Program-made: the position numbers and the translations under genes
Origin: Pseudolysinimonas_A sp965653335
GTDB taxonomy: Bacteria; Actinomycetota; Actinomycetes; Actinomycetales; Microbacteriaceae
Direction of reading: 5' to 3'
DNA: 5,151 nt
Assembly: GCA_965653335.1 (NCBI GenBank)
Contig: CBFGZU010000108.1
Span: 1 to 5,151 of the forward strand
Shown here: positions 1 through 4,750 of the stretch, piece by piece
Numbering within the stretch: position 1 is the first letter of the stretch
How the letters are laid out: each line of letters opens with the position of its first letter
Notes under the pieces: generated by a model
What the model saw: only the letters and a program-made list of their open reading frames with translations
Database searches by the model: none
What the model was told of the DNA's origin: nothing

Positions 1-2
1 CG

Positions 3-134
3 GGCGGGCGAGGGGCGGGCGAGGGCAGCGACCCGAACGATTCTGACGGCCAGATGAACGATCAGCGGATGCCGACGGCCGACGGTGAAATGTCGAGCAA
101 CTCCTCGGAGGAGGTCATCCCGCCGCACGCGTGA
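3..134 (+). CDS. C-terminal tail of an unidentified protein (partial, runs off left edge)
   Basis: An open plus-strand frame enters from the left edge and ends at TGA 132-134. About 43 codons are visible. Third positions are G or C in all but about six codons, which fits coding sequence in this genome. The peptide is hydrophilic and acidic, with stretches such as GSDPNDSDGQMNDQRM and SSNSSEEVIPPHA, like a disordered C-terminal extension. No domain can be recognised from this piece and no function is proposed. It converges on the VanZ-like gene, and the two 3' ends overlap by 20 bp (115-134). The alternative is that the stretch is non-coding and merely open; the other two plus frames close at once with TGA codons. 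Confidence 0.5.
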   Translation, partial: GGRGAGEGSDPNDSDGQMNDQRMPTADGEMSSNSSEEVIPPHA

Positions 135-651
135 GATCGGTTTCGGGGGCGGTTACCGGAGCACGCGTGAGATCGCTTTCGGGGGCGGTCGACGGTGCAC
201 CCGCAGAATCCCCGTGATCTGGTCGGGTTTGATTGCGGGTCGCGCGGCCGCGGACGGCGAGGATGACGGACGCGATGACGACGCCGAGCAGCGCCCCGAC
301 GGTGTTGGCGACGATGTCGCGCGGGTCGGACACGCGCGGCGTTCCCATCTGCAGAACTTCGACGGCGATGGACGGGGCGATGCTGAGCGCGGCGGGGGCG
401 AGCCATCCGGCACGGGGAAGGGCGAGCCGCACGAGCACCCCGAGCGGAAGGAACAGCAGGATGTTGGCGATGAATTCGGGCGATCCGACTCGAACCCACG
501 TGTCGGGGTCGAGCCAGGTTGCGGGCGAGAGCACGTCGCCGCCGCTGGGAGCCCATCGGGTGCGCCATAGCGTCGGCACGAGGGTGAGCACCGCGACGAT
601 TCCGAGGTATACGACCGCGAGTGCGGCGAACGGGATGGAACGTCGCGTCAT
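115..651 (-). CDS. VanZ-like family membrane protein
   Basis: This is a 178-residue protein with four predicted membrane helices at about residues 7-27, 58-78, 82-102 and 112-134. The VanZ family signature is visible. The second helix reads NILLFLPLGVLVR (63-75). After the third helix come E98, Q101, R106, D109 and D112, then N116 with glycines in the fourth helix (E-x2-Q ... R-x2-D-x2-D-x3-N-x2-G). VanZ itself gives low-level teicoplanin resistance, but most family members have no assigned substrate, so resistance should not be assumed. Residues 135-178 are a hydrophilic tail made of 12-residue repeats, not part of the family core. The ATG at 649-651 overlaps the TGA of the upstream HNH gene as ATGA, so translation is probably coupled and the gene probably shares the HNH promoter. 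No separate promoter was seen. Confidence 0.85.
   Translation of the reverse strand: MTRRSIPFAALAVVYLGIVAVLTLVPTLWRTRWAPSGGDVLSPATWLDPDTWVRVGSPEFIANILLFLPLGVLVRLALPRAGWLAPAALSIAPSIAVEVLQMGTPRVSDPRDIVANTVGALLGVVIASVILAVRGRATRNQTRPDHGDSAGAPSTAPESDLTRAPVTAPETDLTRAAG
125..189. repeat. Two 29-bp direct repeats at 36-bp period in the VanZ tail
   Basis: Units at 125-153 and 161-189 differ at a single base (G140 versus C176). Each begins with GCACGCGTGAGATCG, containing the 8-bp palindrome CACGCGTG, and ends with TTTCGGGGGCGGT. A badly decayed third unit may start exactly one period later, at 197 (GCACCCGCAG...). The 36-bp period equals 12 codons. On the minus strand the units encode APESDLTRAPVT and APETDLTRAAG at the C-terminus of the VanZ-like protein. 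The repeat could be a local in-frame duplication or two copies of a dispersed genomic repeat. Confidence 0.8.
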
Positions 652-2114
652 CTTCCGATCATCGACGGCGGACGCTCGGCACCCGCTGGGAGCCAGCCCC
701 GAGTGTGCTTCGCCCTCGGTGGCTGCGCGCCGTTCGCTGAACTCTCCTGGCCGGGTGGCGCTGACCGGGCGGACTCTCGCGCGACGTGTTCTCGGATCGC
801 ACGGGAATTGGTGGTCAGCAGCACCGGGGGTCTGCCCCGCTCAGGGGGCGAATGGAGCCAGTACCGTCCGTCGCGTCGGCGGATCTGCCATCCCTCGTTG
901 TGAAGTTTCAGATGGTGGTGCCGGCACAACAGCACACCCCGCTCGAGGTCGGTGCGACCGTGGTCTCGGACGTAGTGGTCGATGTGATGTGCTTCGCACC
1001 AGGACGGGGGCCTTTCGCAACCGGTCCAAAGACAGCCGCCGTCACGGATCGAGAGGGCGACGCGCTGGTGGGCGGAGTAGAGCCGTTGCTCCCGGCCGAG
1101 GTCGAGCACGTCGCCCATCGAGTCGAGGAGCGCGTTGCGGCTGCCGTTGGCGCACACCAGAGCGCGCACGGTGCCGATCGAGAGCGCTTCACCGCTTCCC
1201 TCGATCACCCCATGTCCGACTCCGGTGGCGAGATCGGCGGCGGGGACGAGCACCCGCACGCCCGGTGTGCCCTTGCCGAGCAGCACATTCGAGTCGATGG
1301 TGGCGGCTTGCCGCAACAGCTCCGTGAACGCGTCCGACGCGATCTGCTCGGTCGTGCGCTCATCGCGCTCCAAGTTCTCCGCCCGAGCCACCATCTCTGG
1401 GTCCACGAACCGGGGGCCGCCGCGGCGAGGTGAGGTCGCACGGTCGTAGATCTCGTCGACGACCCCCGCGGTGAGCGGGTCGTAGTCCCAGATCAGCCGC
1501 TTCATCCCGTCTCGCAGATCCAGTCGTCGCAGCGACCGACGGCCCCTCAGCACCGCCTCCCGGGCGGCGATCCCCGCCTCATCGAGTTCATCCCGCACCT
1601 CCCGGGCACGCTTGAGCAAGCGGTCCGGATCGATCTGCTGCGCCTCGTCGCACAGCAACGCCGTCGCTTCACCGATCAGCTCCGGCGGTGCCGCCGTTCC
1701 CTCCAGTCCGGCGCGGATGGCCTCGGCCGCCTGTACCGACACATCCCCCTCGACAACTCGTTCGCCGAGCACCCGATCCCCCGGGATCGAGGGGTCGGCC
1801 TGCGACAGCCGTCCGACCCGCACCGCGACGACGGCATCCCGACCCGTCGCACCCGTCGCCGACCGCAACAGCTCTTCTGGAGTGCGAGCGCCTTCCCGTC
1901 GCGCGAGCCCCGCCCCGCCGAGCTCCGGGGCCGAGCGCCGCGCCAATTCCCCGGCCGCGAGCGCGAGATGCGCATCCGCGAGCTTCTTCGCCTCCCCCGC
2001 GAGCCGCAGCCACTCCATGACGGAGGCATCTGACGCCGCCCGACAGGCGTCGACCGACCGCGGCACACCCCGCAGAGCCGCTACAGCGGTCGCGAGAGCA
2101 GTCGTCGAGGTCAC
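648..2114 (-). CDS. DUF222 / 13E12-repeat-family HNH endonuclease
   Basis: This 488-residue protein has the standard two-part build of the actinobacterial DUF222-HNH family. An alpha-helical DUF222 region covers about residues 20-340, and a C-terminal HNH nuclease domain lies at about 345-411. The HNH core shows C361 and C366, then WCEAHHID (372-379), then LLCRHHH (395-401) and H405, which should bind zinc and metal for DNA cleavage. The central position where many HNH proteins carry asparagine reads LERG here. Residues 420-488 are a low-complexity tail rich in Arg, Pro and Ala. The start is GTG at 2112-2114, supported by GGAAGGA seven bases upstream. A LexA-like box lies 32 bp upstream. The stop overlaps the VanZ start by 4 bp. 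The members' natural DNA target is unknown. In M. tuberculosis several 13E12-family genes are reported as DNA-damage inducible, which agrees with the box seen here. Confidence 0.9.
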   Translation of the reverse strand: MTSTTALATAVAALRGVPRSVDACRAASDASVMEWLRLAGEAKKLADAHLALAAGELARRSAPELGGAGLARREGARTPEELLRSATGATGRDAVVAVRVGRLSQADPSIPGDRVLGERVVEGDVSVQAAEAIRAGLEGTAAPPELIGEATALLCDEAQQIDPDRLLKRAREVRDELDEAGIAAREAVLRGRRSLRRLDLRDGMKRLIWDYDPLTAGVVDEIYDRATSPRRGGPRFVDPEMVARAENLERDERTTEQIASDAFTELLRQAATIDSNVLLGKGTPGVRVLVPAADLATGVGHGVIEGSGEALSIGTVRALVCANGSRNALLDSMGDVLDLGREQRLYSAHQRVALSIRDGGCLWTGCERPPSWCEAHHIDHYVRDHGRTDLERGVLLCRHHHLKLHNEGWQIRRRDGRYWLHSPPERGRPPVLLTTNSRAIREHVARESARSAPPGQESSANGAQPPRAKHTRGWLPAGAERPPSMIGR

Positions 2115-2121
2115 GGTTCAA

Positions 2122-2128
2122 TCCTTCC
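2122..2128 (-). promoter_or_regulatory. Ribosome-binding site of the HNH gene
   Basis: The minus strand reads GGAAGGA, then seven bases, then GTG. This is the only strong Shine-Dalgarno near the 5' end of the frame and fixes the GTG at 2112-2114 as the start. Confidence 0.75.
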
Positions 2129-2146
2129 GGTATCGATTCTCCCCGG

Positions 2147-2162
2147 AAGAACAAACTTTCGA
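2147..2162 (-). promoter_or_regulatory. Probable LexA (SOS) box upstream of the HNH gene
   Basis: The minus strand reads TCGAAAGTTTGTTCTT. Against the actinobacterial consensus TCGAAC-R-NNN-GTTCGA it mismatches at only three of thirteen informative positions. The left half TCGAA, the R and the right-half GTTC are all kept at the correct spacing. It lies 32 bp before the start codon, where a repressor would block transcription or promoter clearance. A perfect 12-bp palindrome, ACTTTCGAAAGT (2155-2166), overlaps its left half and is an alternative operator. No convincing -35/-10 pair was found nearby. Confidence 0.6.
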
Positions 2163-2210
2163 AAGTAGAAGAAGTCACCGCGAAACAGCCTGTGGAGGAC
2201 TCATCCGCCC

Positions 2211-2258
2211 AGACTCACCGCCACCGAGACTCACAGCCACCGGAACTCACTCGCCCCG
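2211..2258. repeat. 16-bp tandem repeat just after the membrane-protein gene
   Basis: AGACTCACCGCCACCG (2211-2226) is followed directly by AGACTCACAGCCACCG (2227-2242), one mismatch apart. A degraded third copy (2243-2258) contains the stop codon of the membrane-protein gene. The repeat probably arose by slippage or local duplication in the 3' flank; no function is evident. Confidence 0.7.
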
Positions 2259-2717
2259 AACGTCCCGAACATCCCGCGCGCCCCGCGCGCCCCGAGCGCC
2301 CCCGGCATCCCGAGCGGCGCGCCGCCGCTCCCACGCAGCCCCGACGTACCGCCGTAGCAACGCGACGACGACGAGCACCGCCCCGAGGATCACCCCGAGT
2401 GGTGTGACGGCGCTGAACACCACCGACGCCGTCGCGTTCGCGGCCCCCAGTTCCGTTGCCGGCAGCAACCCGCCGCCCCACGTGCGCAGGAACACCCCGC
2501 CGGCGACGAGCGCGACGGTGAGCAGCATCCCGAGCACGAACTCCCGCCACGAGTATTCGACGAAGCCGCGCACGAGCCCGATGATGGCGAGCCCCGCGGC
2601 GAGCGGCAATCCGAGGCCGAGCAGCACGCTGGATGCCGACAGCACGATCGTCGCCAGGATGTCTGCGGGGAAGACGCCGGGCATGCTTCCACGGTACGCG
2701 TGGTCGACCATGATCAC
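2247..2717 (-). CDS. Small hypothetical membrane protein, three transmembrane segments
   Basis: This is an unrecognised protein of up to 156 residues. Hydrophobic segments lie at about residues 20-50 (long enough for one or two helices), 60-78 and 97-122, so it should be an integral membrane protein. The motif-like stretch LPLAAGLAIIGLVRGFVEYS contains one acidic residue near the membrane edge. The C-terminal tail (130-156) is highly charged and repetitive (GGARGARGARDVRDVRGE), probably cytoplasmic, and is encoded by a 9-bp minisatellite. The start is uncertain: GTG 2715-2717, ATG 2709-2711, or ATG 2682-2684, which is preceded by GTGGAAGC and would give a cleaner N-terminus beginning MPGVFPADIL. 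No strong ribosome-binding site decides between them. It stands between the HNH and Hsp20 genes on the same strand, separated from both by more than 130 bp, so it is likely its own transcription unit. Confidence 0.7.
   Translation of the reverse strand: MIMVDHAYRGSMPGVFPADILATIVLSASSVLLGLGLPLAAGLAIIGLVRGFVEYSWREFVLGMLLTVALVAGGVFLRTWGGGLLPATELGAANATASVVFSAVTPLGVILGAVLVVVALLRRYVGAAWERRRAARDAGGARGARGARDVRDVRGE
2257..2301. repeat. Five 9-bp tandem units (minisatellite) inside the membrane-protein tail
   Basis: Consecutive units read CGAACGTCC, CGAACATCC, CGCGCGCCC, CGCGCGCCC and CGAGCGCCC. The 9-bp period is three codons, so copy-number change keeps the frame and lengthens or shortens the GAR/DVR tail. 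Two adjacent units are identical, which favours recent slippage. Confidence 0.8.
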
Positions 2718-2749
2718 CCGCCGAGCTGGGTGAGCCGTCTCCGAAGTGC

Positions 2750-2785
2750 GACGGATCCCCGGGCGCCACCCCCCGGGGATCCGTC
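2750..2785. terminator. Perfect 14-bp stem-loop between hsp20 and the membrane-protein gene
   Basis: GACGGATCCCCGGG (2750-2763) pairs perfectly with CCCGGGGATCCGTC (2772-2785) around an 8-base loop. This is a very stable hairpin. There is no T-run on either side, so it is not a textbook intrinsic terminator, although U-poor terminators are common in GC-rich actinobacteria. It lies 33 bp before the longest membrane-protein start and about 170 bp past the hsp20 stop. It could end hsp20 read-through or act as a 5' leader structure of the membrane-protein mRNA. Confidence 0.55.
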
Positions 2786-2807
2786 ACATCCTCATGTCGC
2801 GCGCAAA

Positions 2808-2852
2808 GGTGGCGTACCGGCGGGGCGCGGTCGGGACGGGTGGCGTACCGGC
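2808..2852. repeat. 14-bp direct repeat in the hsp20 3' intergenic region
   Basis: GGTGGCGTACCGGC occurs at 2808-2821 and again at 2839-2852, 31 bp apart. The surrounding region (2718-2952) shows no gene. Function is unknown; the repeat may be a duplication trace. Confidence 0.6.
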
Positions 2853-2894
2853 CGTTCGGGCACGAACCGGCGTCGCATGTTGCCGCGAGGCAGA

Positions 2895-2920
2895 CGGATG
2901 CCGGAATGGTCAGGCATCCG
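2895..2920 (-). terminator. Probable terminator of hsp20
   Basis: An 8-bp perfect inverted repeat, CGGATGCC (2895-2902) and GGCATCCG (2913-2920), has a 10-base loop. It begins 32 bp after the hsp20 stop. On the minus strand the stem is followed by TCTGCCTCG, with no real U-run. Position relative to the gene is the main argument. Confidence 0.5.
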
Positions 2921-2952
2921 AGGCCGGCGCGGCTGAGGCGTCAGCAGAGCAC

Positions 2953-3411
2953 TCACGCGGTCACCTCCTTGCGATCACCCGCCCGGGTCGCGTCGACCTG
3001 CCCCGAGGCACTCGAGCCGGCCGCGACCTGGATCTTGCGCGGCTTCGCGCGTTCCGCCACCGGGATGATGACCGACAGCACGCCGTGCTCGTAGTTGGCG
3101 GTGATGTTCTCGAGGTCGACGCCGTCGCCGAGGGTGAACTGGCGCATGTATGACCCGTAGGGCCGTTCGTGCGCGATCCACTTCACGTTTTCGCTGGCCG
3201 GCGCCATCCGGTCGGCGCGGATGGTGAGCAGCTGGCCGTCGACATCCAGATCCACCGACGCGGGGTCGATTCCCGGAAGGTCGGCGCTGAGAACGTACTG
3301 ATCGCCGTCGCGGAACAGGTCGACGGGCATCAGCCGAGGAGTTCGAGCGGTATCGAACACGCTGGATGCGAGGCGGTCGAACTGGTTCAGCACATCGTAC
3401 GGATTGGACAT
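2953..3411 (-). CDS. Hsp20 / alpha-crystallin small heat-shock protein
   Basis: This is a 152-residue ATP-independent holdase chaperone that binds unfolding proteins in the cytoplasm. The alpha-crystallin domain covers about residues 28-129. It opens with MPVDLFRDGDQYVLSADLPGI, carries the family's ADLPG turn (43-47), and ends with ANYEHGVLSVIIP (105-117), containing the near-invariant G-V-L. Just after the domain, IQV (127-129) is an I-x-I/V-type motif of the kind used for oligomer assembly. The tail 131-152 is polar. The frame extends 23 codons further upstream, but ATG 3409-3411 is chosen because AAAGGAG sits seven bases before it and the extension would run across the promoter and CIRCE element. 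Length is typical. The gene appears monocistronic, with a hairpin downstream. Confidence 0.95.
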   Translation of the reverse strand: MSNPYDVLNQFDRLASSVFDTARTPRLMPVDLFRDGDQYVLSADLPGIDPASVDLDVDGQLLTIRADRMAPASENVKWIAHERPYGSYMRQFTLGDGVDLENITANYEHGVLSVIIPVAERAKPRKIQVAAGSSASGQVDATRAGDRKEVTA

Positions 3412-3418
3412 GATCAAT

Positions 3419-3425
3419 CTCCTTT
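3419..3425 (-). promoter_or_regulatory. Strong ribosome-binding site of hsp20
   Basis: The minus strand reads AAAGGAG, seven bases before ATG 3409-3411. It decides the start against the longer upstream frame. Confidence 0.85.
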
Positions 3426-3470
3426 CGTCACCGAATGAAGGGTCATGCGGGGTCCGCGAGACCCACTTCT

Positions 3471-3500
3471 GTTTTAGCACTCTGCATCCGAGAGTGCCAA
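3471..3500 (-). promoter_or_regulatory. Probable hsp20 promoter
   Basis: On the minus strand TTGGCA (3500-3495) and TAAAAC (3476-3471) form a -35/-10 pair with an 18-base spacer. Both hexamers lie almost entirely within the CIRCE element, as expected for a repressor-blocked vegetative promoter. The predicted transcript start near 3464 gives a leader of about 50 bases. Confidence 0.55.
3474..3500. promoter_or_regulatory. CIRCE operator (HrcA binding site) controlling hsp20
   Basis: TTAGCACTC (3474-3482), nine bases, then GAGTGCCAA (3492-3500). The CIRCE consensus is TTAGCACTC-N9-GAGTGCTAA, so 17 of 18 fixed positions match at the exact spacing. HrcA represses through CIRCE, classically at groES/groEL and dnaK, and is released on heat shock. 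Here the element covers the likely hsp20 promoter about 63 bp before the start codon. No HspR (HAIR) site was seen. Confidence 0.93.
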
Positions 3501-3539
3501 GTGGGTTTCAGAGAAGTCTCAGGTGTCGCGAAAGTTCGC

Positions 3540-3674
3540 TCAGCCCGCGAGCGCAAGGGTCTTCGGCCGCGGCTTCTGCCGCTCGACCCACAGGTCGTGA
3601 GCCGTCTGTGCTGGTTGGATGCCGGCTTGCTCCCGGTCCCCCACCGCACGGTCGCGCTCAGGGGTGAGGTTCAC
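3540..3674 (-). CDS. Small ORF (44 aa), possible third gene of the MNT/HEPN operon
   Basis: A GTG at 3672-3674 overlaps the HEPN stop as GTGA, and the frame runs 44 codons to TGA at 3540-3542. About 82% of codons end in G or C, close to known genes in the window. The peptide starts (M)NLTPERDRA and ends KPRPKTLALAG. It is hydrophilic, has one Trp (W29 in HDLWVERQ), no membrane segment and no cysteine. No family is recognised. The 4-bp overlap, same strand and coding-like codon use argue for a translationally coupled small protein. Against it are its short length and the lack of a clear ribosome-binding site. It stops about 40 bp before the hsp20 CIRCE element. Confidence 0.42.
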   Translation of the reverse strand: MNLTPERDRAVGDREQAGIQPAQTAHDLWVERQKPRPKTLALAG

Positions 3675-4057
3675 GCGCGAAGCCGACTGTTCATCTCGTT
3701 CACGAGTTGCTCTGCCGCCTTGAAGAGCTCACGAGCTTTGGCGCCGCTGACGAGCTGGGCGCTGTATTGCGTGTCGGTCTTGGATGCCAGGAGCCGCGTG
3801 AGTGCCGACGCGGCTTTCGAGTCGGGCGGGGTCGCCCGACGCAGGAGGTCGATCGCTTCGGCGTGGGCGTCCCCTGCGACCCGTAGCCCGAGTGCGTTCC
3901 CGCAGATCGCGTCGGAGGCCGCGATTCCCGACAAGACAGCGATCGCGCCCATGATGTTGGTGCGCGCCTCCAACGTGTCGTCGTCGCGGATGAGCTCTGC
4001 GACGAGCAGGTACGCGCGTGCATGTTCCGCACGAGCGCGCACGTCGCTGTTGGACAT
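3671..4057 (-). CDS. HEPN-like helical protein, probable toxin partner of the MNT protein
   Basis: This is a 128-residue, almost wholly alpha-helical protein. It reads like the HEPN fold: an N-terminal helix pair (residues 5-25 and 27-48) with GIAASDAICGNALGLR (44-59), then the R-x5-H signature R59...H65 within RVAGDAHAEAIDLL. RX4-6H is the catalytic motif of HEPN ribonucleases, which cleave RNA and act as toxins beside MNT nucleotidyltransferases. The usual tyrosine two residues after the histidine is absent (HAE), and the only tyrosines are Y16 and Y98. ATG 4055-4057 is chosen because homologue-like sequence starts there, 17 bp after the MNT stop. A GTG at 4076-4078 overlapping that stop as GTGA would add seven residues (SRRERP-type) and is a real alternative. 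A DNA-binding or uncharacterised helical protein is the other possibility. Confidence 0.68.
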   Translation of the reverse strand: MSNSDVRARAEHARAYLLVAELIRDDDTLEARTNIMGAIAVLSGIAASDAICGNALGLRVAGDAHAEAIDLLRRATPPDSKAASALTRLLASKTDTQYSAQLVSGAKARELFKAAEQLVNEMNSRLRA

Positions 4058-4074
4058 GGGGCGCTCGCGCCTAC

Positions 4075-4692
4075 TCACGCGGAAGCTCTCGCGATGCGGG
4101 TCTTGAGTTCGATCCCGGTAAGCGTGCGGCCTTCTCGTCGCCACGACTCGATCAACGGGTCTTGACTCCTCACGAGCCGCTCAAGACCGTCCGATCCCAG
4201 CGCGATCACGTCGACGCGGTTACCCGTGGCGAGAGCCACTTCGGAATTGACGACATCGAGGGTTGCGTCCATCTCGTCGGCCGTCACGTCGTCGTCCCAG
4301 ATGAGCAGCAAGTCGATGTCACTGGTTGGCCCCGCATCGCCTCGCGCGAACGAGCCGAACGCCGTCAGGGTGGCGCGGTTGCCGACGACGCGCCGGACAG
4401 CCTCGATCGCCACCTGCTCAACACGCGCTGGCGAAGCCAGGATGGCTTCGATGGGATCCCACAGCACGTGACGCCGGTTCAGATGGTAGACGCGTGATGC
4501 ACCGACGGCACGCGAAGAGACAAGCCCGATGTCTTCGAGTTCGGCGAGGACTCGCGCGGCGCTGCTTACGGGCACGTCGGCGAGCTCCGCAATTCGCCGG
4601 CCGGTGAGCTCGTCGCTCATGATCGAAAGACGATGGAGCACCCGGCCCGCGTTCTCGCCGAAGAGCTGCTCGGCCGGGCGCGAGAGTTGCAT
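4075..4692 (-). CDS. Winged-helix / minimal nucleotidyltransferase (MNT) fusion, probable antitoxin and autoregulator
   Basis: This is a 205-residue protein of two domains. Residues 15-75 are a winged helix-turn-helix: RRIAELADVPVSSAARVLAE with a following ELEDIGLV, then a wing RAVGASRVYHLN. Residues 85-195 form a minimal nucleotidyltransferase of the pol-beta superfamily, with G113-S114, exactly ten residues, then D125-I-D127 (GSX10DXD), and a third carboxylate D161 in NRVDVIAL. All metal-binding acids are present, so the enzyme should transfer nucleotides. In studied MNT/HEPN pairs the MNT antitoxin AMPylates the HEPN RNase. The ATG at 4690-4692 lacks a good Shine-Dalgarno. With the promoter proposed just upstream, the mRNA leader would be only about ten bases. 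The gene precedes the HEPN-like gene on the same strand. The HTH probably binds the 20-bp repeats spanning its own promoter. Confidence 0.85.
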   Translation of the reverse strand: MQLSRPAEQLFGENAGRVLHRLSIMSDELTGRRIAELADVPVSSAARVLAELEDIGLVSSRAVGASRVYHLNRRHVLWDPIEAILASPARVEQVAIEAVRRVVGNRATLTAFGSFARGDAGPTSDIDLLLIWDDDVTADEMDATLDVVNSEVALATGNRVDVIALGSDGLERLVRSQDPLIESWRREGRTLTGIELKTRIARASA

Positions 4693-4750
4693 GTCTCAAT
4701 TTTGGCACATATATACCTGATTTGGAACAAATATCTCAAAATTGGGACGC
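4691..4750. repeat. Three 20-bp tandem repeats over the MNT promoter, probable operators
   Basis: Units 4691-4710, 4711-4730 and 4731-4750 share the frame ATATCTCAAATTTGGNACA. TTGGNAC recurs at 4702, 4722 and 4742 with exact 20-bp phasing, about two helical turns. Units 1 and 3 match at 14 of 20 positions, and unit 2 matches each at 12. Inverted repeats are also present: CAATTTTG (4697-4704) with CAAAATTG (4737-4744), and ATTTG-GAA-CAAAT (4720-4732). The block is about one third G+C. Unit 1 overlaps the start codon and unit 3 overlaps the -35 element and the end of the zinc-ribbon gene. Confidence 0.75.
4710..4739 (-). promoter_or_regulatory. Promoter of the MNT/HEPN operon
   Basis: On the minus strand TTGAGA (4739-4734) and TATATA (4715-4710) are separated by 18 bases. 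Transcription would start near 4703, leaving a leader of about ten bases before ATG 4690-4692, which fits the missing Shine-Dalgarno. The promoter lies wholly inside the 20-bp repeat block. Confidence 0.6.

Noticed and set aside
125..189. Possible short CRISPR array (29-bp repeats, regular spacing)
   Set aside because: Only two good units with a 7-bp gap between them, in frame within a coding tail, and no cas genes in the window.
1612..2733. Long plus-strand open frame of 373 codons, and a similar one at 233-1327
   Set aside because: They are antisense to the HNH, VanZ and membrane-protein genes, with Arg/Ser/Pro-rich, domainless translations typical of shadow frames in GC-rich DNA.
3412..3480. 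N-terminal extension of Hsp20 by 23 residues
   Set aside because: It would place the start codon within the CIRCE element and -10 region, whereas a strong Shine-Dalgarno sits right before ATG 3409-3411.
3528..3539. GCGAA-AG-TTCGC inverted repeat as a second LexA box or terminator
   Set aside because: The half-site spacing is too short for the SOS consensus and a 2-base loop cannot form a useful hairpin.
3435..4106. Plus-strand frame of 223 codons across hsp20 promoter, small ORF and HEPN gene
   Set aside because: It reads through the CIRCE element and antisense to the HEPN gene, and its translation is Ser/Arg/Ala-rich without domains.
4058..4144. N-terminal extension of the HEPN-like protein to an ATG at 4144
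   Set aside because: It would overlap the MNT gene by about 70 bp and adds an Arg/His-rich stretch unlike the rest. Only the shorter GTGA-overlap start at 4078 remains a serious alternative.
4691..4750. Replication iterons
   Set aside because: The three repeats resemble iterons, but no replication initiator or DnaA box is seen and the block sits precisely on a promoter, so operator sites are the better explanation.
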